IMG/VR virus record: IMGVR_UViG_3300030389_002468
Coordinates: 1 to 31,093 of that record
Reading direction: 5' to 3' (one strand)
Length of the DNA stretch: 31,093 bases
Origin: a virus
Below are positions 21,473-28,739 of this stretch, in pieces. The notes beneath the pieces are model-generated. The model was not told where the DNA came from. It searched no databases and was given only the letters and a program-made list of their open reading frames with translations. The position numbers and the translations under genes are program-made. How positions within the stretch are numbered: position 1 is the first letter of the stretch; each line of letters opens with the position of its first letter.

Positions 21473-21879
21473 TATCCGTGAAACTCCCTTTTAAATTTTT
21501 GACCTATTCTATAAACATTGTTATCTGCATCTAATCTTAACCAGTGAATAGATTGATTTACTTTCAAATATTCTTTAAAATAATTATACACCCAACTCAT
21601 TACCTCTTTTGGATTTTTTTTAATAATAATATCGTATAGCCATAAGTTTTTACCTGTTTGCCATTCCCACTTATGTAAAGTTCCTGTTTTTTGATATTGC
21701 TCCGCAACAGAGTCACTTAAAAAAGCCCAATTAACAAAGCCATATATTTTTTTACCCTCGTTAAACACTTTATATTGATTTAAATTTATTGATGGATAAA
21801 TATGGTAGTAAAGATCAGAGTAACTATCTTTTTTATATTTATTAAATGATTGATATAATTTTATAATTGAATCCATCAT
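21472..21879 (-). CDS. HlyC-like toxin-activating lysine acyltransferase family protein
   Basis: This 135-residue protein matches the HlyC/RtxC acyltransferase fold pattern: YPSINLNQYKVF, then IYGFVNWAFLSD, GTLHKWEWQTGKNLWLYDII, and IHWLRLDADNNVYRIGQKFK. In HlyC, a Gcn5-like enzyme, catalysis uses His23 and Asp92. The aspartate aligns with Asp83 in NLWLYD. The histidine's aligned position, counted from the conserved Pro-x4-NQY block, appears to be a tyrosine, with the only nearby His at 26. No RTX toxin is present. The gene sits between the L-like protein and the J-like tip. Confidence 0.75.
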   Translation of the reverse strand: MMDSIIKLYQSFNKYKKDSYSDLYYHIYPSINLNQYKVFNEGKKIYGFVNWAFLSDSVAEQYQKTGTLHKWEWQTGKNLWLYDIIIKKNPKEVMSWVYNYFKEYLKVNQSIHWLRLDADNNVYRIGQKFKREFHG

Positions 21880-22442
21880 CTTCTACCCCACTTTAAGTCA
21901 AGGACAGTTTGAGAGCTAAAATCCATTCCAACATCTGTGCTAAAAAACCTTTGTTGAGAGTTATTATTTGTTTGCCTTCCTGATTTTTTATCAAAGTCTG
22001 CCCAGTGAGATACAACTGTTAAAGTCACGTTTGACTCTGTTTCTGACTCGTTAATTTGAAAAGTGTCAATGTTTCCTGAGTATAGTAATATTGGATCTGC
22101 TATTAGTGCATTATTAGAGTCAAGTAATCCTCTAAAAATATCAATTGTATCGTTTACAACATTTTCATTTAAAACTGTTGATATGAAAGTCGTATCTGCT
22201 CCTGATAAAGTAATATTTAAACTAGTTTTTGTAAGATCAGTTTCCTCAGTAAAGGTTGGAGTAGCAACTAAAAATGGGGATGCAGTGTAAGTAGTGCTAG
22301 ATCCTGAAACAGATGAAGTTAAATTAAAACTATTATCCGTAATATTTATTGGAGTTGAAAAACCAATAGATAACAAATGAACAGGTCGTATTTCATTTGT
22401 TAATAGTTCGTTCTTGAGTGCTGTCGTTAGTGTTCTTGCCAT
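21876..22442 (-). CDS. Minor tail protein, L-like / tip hub
   Basis: This 188-residue protein starts ARTLTTALKNELLTNEIRPV and contains TIDIFRGLLDSNNALIADPI then LLYSGNIDTFQIN and ESNVTLTVVSHWADFDKKSG. The pattern is typical of tail-tip proteins found between the distal tail protein and J in siphoviruses. It overlaps the HlyC-like gene as ATGA. It probably links tail end to tip. Confidence 0.7.
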   Translation of the reverse strand: MARTLTTALKNELLTNEIRPVHLLSIGFSTPINITDNSFNLTSSVSGSSTTYTASPFLVATPTFTEETDLTKTSLNITLSGADTTFISTVLNENVVNDTIDIFRGLLDSNNALIADPILLYSGNIDTFQINESETESNVTLTVVSHWADFDKKSGRQTNNNSQQRFFSTDVGMDFSSQTVLDLKWGRR

Positions 22443-22626
22443 AATCTTCTATACTCTTTCTAATTACCTTTATATCACCATTAACTTTATAGTCAGCATT
22501 TTTTGATGGGAAGTCATGCTTTTTTAAATCAAGTTTATTAATGTCAATAGACTCTGCCTCTACTATCTCTTCAGCTAGTATGTCAGCATTCATAAAATAT
22601 TTAATTTTATATTGCTTCTTCGACAT
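22393..22626 (-). CDS. Small hypothetical protein in the tail module
   Basis: This 77-residue protein includes AEEIVEAESIDINKLDLKKH then DYKVNGDIKVIRKSIEDYGK. It fills the gap between the distal tail gene (20-bp overlap) and the L-like gene (50-bp overlap). There is no clear Shine-Dalgarno for the ATG at 22624-22626, and an internal ATG at 22591-22593 is an alternative. The sequence looks protein-like, but the function is unknown. Confidence 0.5.
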   Translation of the reverse strand: MSKKQYKIKYFMNADILAEEIVEAESIDINKLDLKKHDFPSKNADYKVNGDIKVIRKSIEDYGKNTNDSTQERTINK

Positions 22627-23227
22627 CTATTTCAAATTCGTATAATAAATTTCCATCCTTGTCAGCACCAACAGCTCCAAACTCTTGAACATCGTTTGTC
22701 ATATGAACTTGGAAAGGCACATTATTATAAGTAACAACCTCATCATCTGATAAATTAGATAATAAGGGAGGTTCAATAGTTACTGTTGCTGCACCTGATG
22801 ATGGAGTAAACTCTGCAACTATCATATAAACTTTTGTATGTCCTGCAAACTTTATAAAATCACCTGACTTGAGTCTACCTGCACTATCAGCTCCAAATCC
22901 ATCCATAGCAATAGTTGTGTCCCCTGCTGTGTGTGATCCATTTACAGATACGACCTGATCTTCAGATCCTCTGGTGCTTTTTACTTCAGGTGGAGTAATT
23001 GTAAAATTTTCTTTTGATGCTCTTTGCTTAACTATAAAGGCCATAAGCTCACCATATATATCTGATCGTTTTCCTATAATAATCTTTGCAGTAAAACCAA
23101 ACCTTTGATTGTCTATTTGTCTTGATAGTTTTTTTCCTGATAAAGATTTGGATATGATTGTATTTTGTATTGATCTGATTCCCATAGTTGAGAAATCAGC
23201 AGTTGATATCGGAAACGCACCTGACAT
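22607..23227 (-). CDS. Distal tail-like protein
   Basis: This 206-residue protein starts SGAFPISTADFSTMGIRSIQ and continues NQRFGFTAKIIIGKRSDIYG and ELMAFIVKQR. It has beta-rich parts (FIKFAGHTKVYMIVAEFTPS) and ends NLLYEFEIDVEEAI. It follows the tape measure through a TAATG overlap, the usual place for a distal tail protein (M/Dit position). It should form the ring between tube and tip. Confidence 0.7.
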   Translation of the reverse strand: MSGAFPISTADFSTMGIRSIQNTIISKSLSGKKLSRQIDNQRFGFTAKIIIGKRSDIYGELMAFIVKQRASKENFTITPPEVKSTRGSEDQVVSVNGSHTAGDTTIAMDGFGADSAGRLKSGDFIKFAGHTKVYMIVAEFTPSSGAATVTIEPPLLSNLSDDEVVTYNNVPFQVHMTNDVQEFGAVGADKDGNLLYEFEIDVEEAI

Positions 23228-25026
23228 TAAATTAACTCCCCTCTACCTTTTTCTGTTAAAGCATTATTTATTATTGATGTGATCGTTGCTCTATTTTCTA
23301 CTAAAGCCTGATCAAAGCCTCTAGAGTCTATTGTGTTTATATTGAAGTTTACAACAGCAGATCTACCACCTGTCCCTCTAGCTGATTGAGTAATTTGACC
23401 TGTGCTATTTGGAATAAACATTTCTGCACCTCTTTCACCAACTAAAAGCGGTTGGCCTTTTCTAACAGCTCCACCATTTGCCATAGCTGTAAAACCTAAA
23501 AAGCCCATTGGATTACCTGACATTAACATCATAGTAGATTGTATTTTCAATTGGTTTCTTAATTCACCTGTTTTCTTTTTTTCATTTTCTAATGTATCTT
23601 TACTTAAAAGATTTTTTATCTGCTCTTGGATAACCATTTGGATGGTGAATGCTAGAGCCTCAACTAATAACTTTTGAGCTAGTTCTTTAAATGATTTATT
23701 TAGTTCTTTTCCAAGTACAACAGCTTCTGCAAGGGATCTTGAAAAGCCTTTAACTCCGCTTAATATAAATTTACCAATTGTGTCGTTAATAGACTCTAAA
23801 TCTTTTTTAATTTGGTTTTTAATAGAGTCTTGTATTTTGCTAAATGATATTAACGTTTTTTCAGAACTTTCCTCTATACCTTTTAGTTCTTTTTGAAGCT
23901 CTGCTAGTTGCTCTTTTGATAGTATTATATTTTCTTCTATTTTTTTAATAAATTCGTTTACACTTTTAAATGCTGCACCAAACTCCTCCGTCTTTTTAGT
24001 GCCACCAAAAACTTTATTTGTTATTGCATCAAGATCAACACCAATAGCTTTAAGTAATCCAAGAATACCTACTATTGCTATTTTACCTGTTCTACCTAGC
24101 ATCAAGAAACCAACAATACCCATTTCTCTAATACCTGGAGGCAGACCTTTTACTACATCTATTAATCCTCCAATACCAACAGCAACTGCTTGAAATATAG
24201 GTCGTAATATATCAAGTAAAGCTGCACCACCAAGTAATGCTTGTTTTATAAAATTAACTAAACCCTCACCAACCGCTGTTGCAAATTGAGTTAGTGCTTT
24301 TGAGTTATCCTCTATCCCTTTGTTTATGACTACAAGTGCGTTTTTAAAGAAATCAAAAAAACCAGCTCTATTTGTTTCTAATTTAAATTTAAATAATTTA
24401 TCTGAAAGCATTGATAACGTACCTGTGAAAGTTGTTGCAAGTACTTCAGTTGCTTTACCAAATCTACCACCTTCACCAAAGGTATCTTCAAATGCTTTTA
24501 TAGTTGCTTCGGCTGTAACAGTAGCTCCAGCTTTAAATCCTAATAAAGCTCTAACACCTCTTTCTCTAAATACGTCTGCTGCTGCTATACCACCTGCAAA
24601 GGATCTTTGAATTTGCTCTGCGGTTTGTCTAAAGTCTAATCCTGTTACTGCTGCAACGTTACCTGTTATTTTAAGAATACGAGTTAGGTCATCTGCATCT
24701 TTTGCGACAACCGCTAGGTTACCTGATGCAGATGATATTTCCTCTAGGGAGAAAGGAACTCGTGCTGCAAAGTTAATCAAGTTATCAAATGCCTTTGTTC
24801 CTTGTTTAACGTTACCAAATAAAAAATTAAATCTAATACCTAAGTTTTCAACCTCAGATCCTACTCGTACAATTGATCTAATAGCAACACCACCACCAAT
24901 ACCAAGTAAGGCAGATTGTACAGAAAAAATTGATGCTCTTAAATTTGCTAAACCTTTTTGAACACTACCAAGTGCTGCTTTTGTCTTATCACGTGCTAAT
25001 ACATTTAAAACTAAATTTTGTGCCAT
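23227..25026 (-). CDS. Tape measure protein
   Basis: This 599-residue protein sets tail length and occupies the tail lumen. The N-terminus (NVLARDKTKAALGSVQKGLA) and the TMP domain (VRVGSEVENLGIRFNFLFGN then SLEEISSASGNLAVVA and FRQTAEQIQRSFAGGI) are typical of siphovirus tape measures. Hydrophobic stretches follow (LGGAALLDILRPIFQAVAVG; IGGLIDV; MLGRTGKIAIVGILGLL). A long helical part comes next, then a C-terminal end with GQPLLVGERGAEMFIPNSTG. At about 1.5 angstroms per residue it would give a tail of roughly 90 nm. Confidence 0.93.
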   Translation of the reverse strand: MAQNLVLNVLARDKTKAALGSVQKGLANLRASIFSVQSALLGIGGGVAIRSIVRVGSEVENLGIRFNFLFGNVKQGTKAFDNLINFAARVPFSLEEISSASGNLAVVAKDADDLTRILKITGNVAAVTGLDFRQTAEQIQRSFAGGIAAADVFRERGVRALLGFKAGATVTAEATIKAFEDTFGEGGRFGKATEVLATTFTGTLSMLSDKLFKFKLETNRAGFFDFFKNALVVINKGIEDNSKALTQFATAVGEGLVNFIKQALLGGAALLDILRPIFQAVAVGIGGLIDVVKGLPPGIREMGIVGFLMLGRTGKIAIVGILGLLKAIGVDLDAITNKVFGGTKKTEEFGAAFKSVNEFIKKIEENIILSKEQLAELQKELKGIEESSEKTLISFSKIQDSIKNQIKKDLESINDTIGKFILSGVKGFSRSLAEAVVLGKELNKSFKELAQKLLVEALAFTIQMVIQEQIKNLLSKDTLENEKKKTGELRNQLKIQSTMMLMSGNPMGFLGFTAMANGGAVRKGQPLLVGERGAEMFIPNSTGQITQSARGTGGRSAVVNFNINTIDSRGFDQALVENRATITSIINNALTEKGRGELI

Positions 25027-25184
25027 TATAAAGGTCTCTTTCTATCGTATTCTTCTTTTTCTAACATAAAATGTGCTATCCACAAATTAAATTCCTCTTC
25101 AGGCATATCTAATACCTGCATCAAGGTTATTTTTAACCTGTCTGCTACTATTAGCATATTTCTAATTTCAGGAGTAGTGTTTAG
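25026..25184 (-). CDS. Tail assembly chaperone, frameshift extension (GT-type)
   Basis: This is the -1-frame continuation of the chaperone gene at 25181-25522. If the ribosome slips on A AAA AAC (25190-25184), reading resumes at CTA (25184-25182). It adds 52 residues: LNTTPEIRNMLIVADRLKIT, then LMQVLDMPEEEFNLWIAHFM and LEKEEYDRKRPL. The product would be about 165 residues. The extension has the W-A-x-F/Y look of lambda T-like domains, which recruit the tail tube protein. It ends with TAATG into the tape measure start. An independent start at 25155-25157 is an alternative but has no clear RBS. Confidence 0.72.
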   Translation of the reverse strand, partial: LNTTPEIRNMLIVADRLKITLMQVLDMPEEEFNLWIAHFMLEKEEYDRKRPL

Positions 25185-25190
25185 TTTTTT
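25145..25190 (-). promoter_or_regulatory. Programmed -1 ribosomal frameshift signal
   Basis: The slippery heptamer A AAA AAC (25190-25184) is in phase with the 0-frame and lies directly before the TAA stop (25183-25181). Six bases after the heptamer begins a stem-loop: CTACT (25177-25173) pairs with AGTAG (25149-25145), and inside it ATTAG (25166-25162) pairs with CTAAT (25154-25150) around a 7-base loop. The 6-base spacer matches known signals. Confidence 0.7.
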
Positions 25191-25522
25191 TTTGACTCGT
25201 AAGCTGACGTTACTTGAACCATAGCAGTCGATATTTTTGCTAATACATCGGAATCAACTTTATGCATAATATCCATTTTATCTGTGCTTGAAAAAAGTTT
25301 ATTACCATCTTTATCTAAAGCCTTTAAAATAACTACATCAGCAAGAATACCAACGTCGTTTAAATTACTTGAGCCTGAGAATAGTTTTTTCTTTTCAGCA
25401 AGTGTTATTGGTTTCCAGTAAATAACAGAGGGTTTACCATCCTCATCAGGCCACTCTTCAATCTCAATGGATTGGATTCCTAAAGCCTCAAAGTGAGATT
25501 TAGCTCTATCTATTAGTGACAT
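25181..25522 (-). CDS. Tail assembly chaperone (G-type, unshifted product)
   Basis: This 113-residue protein comes just before the tape measure, the classical place of the tail assembly chaperone. It starts SLIDRAKSHFEALGIQSIEI, has YWKPITLAEKKKLF, and ends SAYESKKN. The final codons AAA AAA AAC form a slippery sequence. It probably wraps the tape measure during tail assembly. Confidence 0.82.
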   Translation of the reverse strand: MSLIDRAKSHFEALGIQSIEIEEWPDEDGKPSVIYWKPITLAEKKKLFSGSSNLNDVGILADVVILKALDKDGNKLFSSTDKMDIMHKVDSDVLAKISTAMVQVTSAYESKKN

Positions 25523-25531
25523 ATATCCCTA

Positions 25532-25918
25532 TTATTCAGTTCCAATTGTCAACGCACCTGTTCCTTGAAACGTAACACTTCTAGCAACAATACCATCCAT
25601 TGGTTGGTTAACACTCATTCCAGTTACTATACCTGTGCCTTCAAATTTTCTATCACCTGAAGATGATCCTTCAGGCATTAATTTGAAAGATAGACTAGTT
25701 CCTGCTGTCATTTGTGTTTGTGCTGAGTCAGTTTCGTCAAAATGCATTTCAAGAGTTCCTGAAAACGATGTTCTACCAGCAACAAAAGTTTTAGCTGCAT
25801 CTGACATTTTTGTACTTTCAACAACATCTCCTGTTGTTTCTAAAGTGAAAGATTGCAACTCTCCTACTCCAGTTCCTCCGATAGCTACTTCGCCTTCTTT
25901 TCCATGGTGAACACTCAT
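25532..25918 (-). CDS. Major tail tube protein
   Basis: This 128-residue protein polymerises into the tail tube. The pattern SVHHGKEGEVAIGGTGVGEL, QSFTLETTGDVVESTKMSDA, AKTFVAGRTSFSGTLEMHFD and RSVTFQGTGAL is characteristic of short tail tube proteins. A strong Shine-Dalgarno (CGGAGGA) precedes the ATG, in line with a high copy number. It sits just before the chaperone. Confidence 0.88.
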   Translation of the reverse strand: MSVHHGKEGEVAIGGTGVGELQSFTLETTGDVVESTKMSDAAKTFVAGRTSFSGTLEMHFDETDSAQTQMTAGTSLSFKLMPEGSSSGDRKFEGTGIVTGMSVNQPMDGIVARSVTFQGTGALTIGTE

Positions 25919-25946
25919 AATTTTTTCCTCCGTTTAAGTTCTTATA

Positions 25947-26147
25947 TTATTTTTCTTGTTCTTCGTCAAACTCTTCTTCTTCATCTTCCCAGTTTTCTTC
26001 TACTTCCTCATCTTCTGAGTGATCTTCTTCTATCTCATCTAATATGTCTTTTGCTTCTTCGCAAAGTAATGATTCTTTATCGTGTAATTTTTCTATCTTA
26101 TCTATAATTTTTTTTATCTTACTAACTTTGTTTCCTATTTTTGCCAT
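25947..26147 (-). CDS. Very acidic small protein
   Basis: This 66-residue protein has a basic, heptad-like first half (KVSKIKKIIDKIEKLHDKES) and an extremely acidic second half (EEDHSEDEEVEENWEDEEEE). It lies between the tail terminator and tail tube genes. It could mask a basic or hydrophobic surface during tail assembly, but the function is unknown. The low-complexity acidic tail makes homology calls unreliable. Confidence 0.6.
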   Translation of the reverse strand: MAKIGNKVSKIKKIIDKIEKLHDKESLLCEEAKDILDEIEEDHSEDEEVEENWEDEEEEFDEEQEK

Positions 26148-26160
26148 CGCTTATCCTTTG

Positions 26161-26598
26161 TTATGGTGTTCCTGATTCAAATGTGTATATACACCTGATA
26201 GTCATCCTGATCCCACCAATAGGGAATAAAGTCCCTTCATCAGTTTCAACAGATATAACTTCTGTATCAAGTGCATTACTTCCTCTAGTAATATCAGATT
26301 CTAATTCAGTTTCAATAGCGGTGATAAGTTGATTTCTTTTAGTGTCAATATTTGTTTCTGCACCCTTAACAAAACCTGATAAAACGAAGTCTATTGTTCC
26401 TTGCCTTCTTTTTGCCCCACTTCCAATCTCAACATCCTCTCTTGTTTCCTCGCTTGTTTGTATTATTACAACAGGATATTGTTTATCTGATAACTCGTCT
26501 ATATCAAAAGGTTGTCTAGTTACCTTTTTAATTGATGGGCTAGTTATACCGCTTATAGTTGAAGCTATATTTGATGCTATATTCTCTCTAGTACTCAT
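26161..26598 (-). CDS. Tail terminator-like protein
   Basis: This 145-residue protein starts STRENIASNIASTISGITSP. It has a beta-alpha pattern with QYPVVIIQTSEETREDVEIG, RRQGTIDFVLSGFVKGAETN and GGIRMTIRCIYTFESG. Size, pattern and position (after the gp10-like connector and before the tail tube) match siphovirus tail terminators, which cap the tube and join it to the head. It overlaps the upstream gene as ATGA. Confidence 0.72.
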   Translation of the reverse strand: MSTRENIASNIASTISGITSPSIKKVTRQPFDIDELSDKQYPVVIIQTSEETREDVEIGSGAKRRQGTIDFVLSGFVKGAETNIDTKRNQLITAIETELESDITRGSNALDTEVISVETDEGTLFPIGGIRMTIRCIYTFESGTP

Positions 26599-27062
26599 AA
26601 TCTAAACTTTCTAATTTCTTTTTCCATAAACATTACAAACTCTCTCTGTATAATACGTTCTGTCCTTTTATCAAAACCAAAAAACTCTCTTTTTGGTTCA
26701 TTTAATACTTGATTAAATAAAGCCCTTGTTCTCATTTCACCTCTATTAAAAAAAACTGTAGCTTTTCTGTTAGAGTGAACTTTACCTGTTAAACTATCTA
26801 ACATCTCATTGCTATATCTGAGATCTACCTTTTGTGGTTTACCCTCTGCCTCTAATCTTTTTATATATCCATCACTATAAGGAGCAAATTTACGTCTTCT
26901 AAAATCTTTTCCTTGAGATGTTAATTCTTTTATAATGGCTTGTAATCTGAAACTTGCTCTTGCTAGACCTTTACGAGTTATGCTTGGAAATTTATTAAAA
27001 AATCTATTTAGTGATTTTTGTACAGACTTTGCGTTGGATTTGATCCTAACATCTACTGCCAT
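26595..27062 (-). CDS. Head-tail joining / tail completion protein (gp10-like)
   Basis: This 155-residue basic protein reads KSLNRFFNKFPSITRKGLAR, then KFAPYSDGYIKRLEAEGKPQ and DLRYSNEMLDSLTGKV, and ends with FFGFDKRTERIIQREFVMFM. The pattern fits the gp10/virion-morphogenesis family that joins head and tail. It overlaps its neighbours by TAATG and ATGA. Confidence 0.72.
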   Translation of the reverse strand: MAVDVRIKSNAKSVQKSLNRFFNKFPSITRKGLARASFRLQAIIKELTSQGKDFRRRKFAPYSDGYIKRLEAEGKPQKVDLRYSNEMLDSLTGKVHSNRKATVFFNRGEMRTRALFNQVLNEPKREFFGFDKRTERIIQREFVMFMEKEIRKFRL

Positions 27063-27547
27063 TATCTAACTAGTCTGCCTGTACTATGTAATGGTTCTCT
27101 TTCGTTTTTAACAATGTTTCCATCACCTGATGCATCGTATTCAACTCCATCCTCTAGTATTGCATCCCACTCCTTGTTATATTCAGACATATAGTGTTCA
27201 CCCATTCTCTCAAATCTATCTTTTTCTGTTTCAGGTCTGAACTTTGTTAGGGCAGGAGCAAGGAATCTTCCTATAAATAAATAGACTCCAGCTCTTTCAA
27301 ATTGATCTAGGTTAACCTTTGTATCAACCATTTCATTAGTATTTAAAACTGTAATATCTGTATAGACATTAGTTTTATATACAGGCCACCACTCTATTCG
27401 TAATTGTCTTAAAATATCGTTTGTTGTTTGTGCTAAAAAATTGACTGCCTCAGTATCAGTTGATGCAATACCAAAACCAAAAATATCAGGTTGATATTTA
27501 GTTACATCACTTGCTACAATAACATTTGCTCCAGTATAGTTAGCCAT
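27062..27547 (-). CDS. Head-tail connector / adaptor protein
   Basis: This 161-residue protein starts ANYTGANVIVASDVTKYQPD and includes NFLAQTTNDILRQLRIEWWP and FERAGVYLFIGRFLAPALTK. It lies right after the capsid-side genes and before the gp10-like protein, where a head-completion adaptor is expected. Its start overlaps the stop of the 25-residue peptide gene (TAATG). The family assignment is by position and general helical pattern. Confidence 0.65.
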   Translation of the reverse strand: MANYTGANVIVASDVTKYQPDIFGFGIASTDTEAVNFLAQTTNDILRQLRIEWWPVYKTNVYTDITVLNTNEMVDTKVNLDQFERAGVYLFIGRFLAPALTKFRPETEKDRFERMGEHYMSEYNKEWDAILEDGVEYDASGDGNIVKNEREPLHSTGRLVR

Positions 27548-27624
27548 TACTTTGCACCTTTAAATAGCCATTCAACATATTTATTCCATACTTTTTTAAC
27601 TAGCTTTTTTAGTTTTTTTAGCAT
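27547..27624 (-). CDS. Amphipathic cationic microprotein (25 aa)
   Basis: This short frame runs from the ATG at 27622-27624 to a TAA that overlaps the connector start (TAATG). It is read +1 relative to the preceding 71-residue gene and overlaps it by 29 bp. The product starts MLKKLKKLVKKVWNKYVEWL and ends FKGAK. Hydrophobic residues repeat every three to four positions between lysines, so it should form a cationic amphipathic helix. The tight fusion to the next gene and an upstream AAGAGA support translation. The function is unknown. Confidence 0.5.
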   Translation of the reverse strand: MLKKLKKLVKKVWNKYVEWLFKGAK

Positions 27625-27811
27625 TTTTTTTTCTCTTCGGTTTTTGTTTCACTACTTTATCAGCTATGACCTTTGTTGTCGCCTTTTTAATTTGTTTTTT
27701 TGCTTCATCAACTGGAGCAAAACCATTTCTTTCATAAAACCCAATATTAGCTTCATAATACTTTTTTGGTTTTACAATAATTTTTTTACCATTTGTTAAT
27801 TTAATATCCAT
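27596..27811 (-). CDS. Small basic-tailed protein downstream of the capsid gene
   Basis: This 71-residue protein has a folded-looking first half (MDIKLTNGKKIIVKPKKYYE then ANIGFYERNGFAPVDEAKKQ) and a lysine/arginine-rich tail (KQKPKRKKNAKKTKK). A strong Shine-Dalgarno (CGGAGGA) precedes it. It is the first gene after the terminator-like hairpin behind the capsid gene. It may be a minor virion or connector component; unknown. Confidence 0.6.
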   Translation of the reverse strand: MDIKLTNGKKIIVKPKKYYEANIGFYERNGFAPVDEAKKQIKKATTKVIADKVVKQKPKRKKNAKKTKKAS

Positions 27812-27832
27812 AATTCCTCCGTTTAAATTAAA

Positions 27833-27858
27833 TGTGAGGGCAGTCTCCCACCCTCACA
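27833..27858 (-). terminator. Terminator-like hairpin after the major capsid gene
   Basis: TGTGAGGG and CCCTCACA form a perfect 8-bp inverted repeat (27833-27840 with 27851-27858) around a 10-base loop. Read leftward, as the genes are, it is followed by TTTAATTTAAA, an imperfect T-tract. It sits 13 bases after the capsid stop and could partly terminate transcripts or protect the capsid mRNA 3' end. Confidence 0.65.
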
Positions 27859-27871
27859 AAGTATCCAATTA

Positions 27872-28729
27872 TTATTGGATTGATGAGTCTGCTTCGACTT
27901 CACAACCTTTAGAGTCGTCTAATTCGCCAACTCCATAAACTGCTGTCGCTACAATCTCGTCTGCTCTTAAACTCGCATCTCTTTGAGTTTCAATTTTAAG
28001 ATCTTGCATCATTGCAAGTCCTAAAGCATCAGAGTGGAATACTGCACCTTTGTAATCACCTGTTGTTCCTGGATCATTACCTGATGCGTCTGCTATATTT
28101 GAAGTTTCAAATATATTCACTCCAGCTATTTGACCTACTAGACCAGTTCTTAATGCTTCATTACCAACACCTGGATTAGGGTTAGCAAATGTGTTTGTAA
28201 GACCTGATTTCAAGTCAAATGCTACTTGTGGGTGGATTACAGCAGAGAGATTCTCTCCTGGTACACCAGCTGCTCTTAATTTTGCCACTGCTTGGAAAAT
28301 TAAAGATGCAGACATAGCTGTTGAAGCTGATCCGACAGTTGTTGAAAAACCACCGAATAAAGCTGTTAAGTCTTTGTCTATTTTTTTTGCAATTGCCTCA
28401 CCAAACAGTCTGCCGATATCTGCTGCAACGTTTCTTGGAGCTGCGTTTCTACCTAGATCTGTTAGGGTCGTCATGATTCCATGTTCTGAACAAGTGATTG
28501 TTTTAGAAGTTGGATCGATTGCTGTGTTAGATAAATCAGATGCCTCCGATACAGCCGCTGCTGAAACAGCAGAGTATATTGGAACTTCAACTGACTTTCC
28601 ACCACCTGTTACGGCATAATTTCTTACAAGTGGTCTCATAATTGATCTCTCACTTGCTACGAACAATGCCTCTGCCACTATCTCTGTGTATAGTTCCGAT
28701 AGTGTAGAACTTGTGCTTTCGTTTGCCAT
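27872..28729 (-). CDS. Major capsid protein
   Basis: This 285-residue protein assembles the icosahedral shell, probably with an HK97-like fold. It has an N-terminal helix region (LSELYTEIVAEALFVASERS), RPLVRNYAVTGGGKSVEVPI, SKTITCSEHGIMTTLTDLGR, ENLSAVIHPQVAFDLKSGL and a C-terminal VATAVYGVGELDDSKGCEVE. The pattern is common in marine phage capsids. The scaffold gene lies immediately upstream and a terminator-like hairpin immediately downstream, suggesting a discrete high-level transcript. Confidence 0.92.
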   Translation of the reverse strand: MANESTSSTLSELYTEIVAEALFVASERSIMRPLVRNYAVTGGGKSVEVPIYSAVSAAAVSEASDLSNTAIDPTSKTITCSEHGIMTTLTDLGRNAAPRNVAADIGRLFGEAIAKKIDKDLTALFGGFSTTVGSASTAMSASLIFQAVAKLRAAGVPGENLSAVIHPQVAFDLKSGLTNTFANPNPGVGNEALRTGLVGQIAGVNIFETSNIADASGNDPGTTGDYKGAVFHSDALGLAMMQDLKIETQRDASLRADEIVATAVYGVGELDDSKGCEVEADSSIQ

Positions 28730-28739
28730 TGTTGTTTAC

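Noticed and set aside
21472-21879. Part of an RTX toxin operon carried by the phage
   Set aside because: No RTX repeats (GGXGXDXUX) or type I secretion genes are present; the gene is embedded in tail genes by stop-start overlaps.
25026-25157. Independent gene starting at the ATG at 25155-25157
   Set aside because: There is no Shine-Dalgarno, and a slippery heptamer and stem-loop connect the frame to the upstream chaperone gene, making a frameshift extension the better explanation.
28191-28619. 142-residue + strand frame opposite the capsid gene
   Set aside because: It is antisense to a clearly conserved capsid gene, has no RBS or operon context, and is explained by the codon pattern of the real gene.
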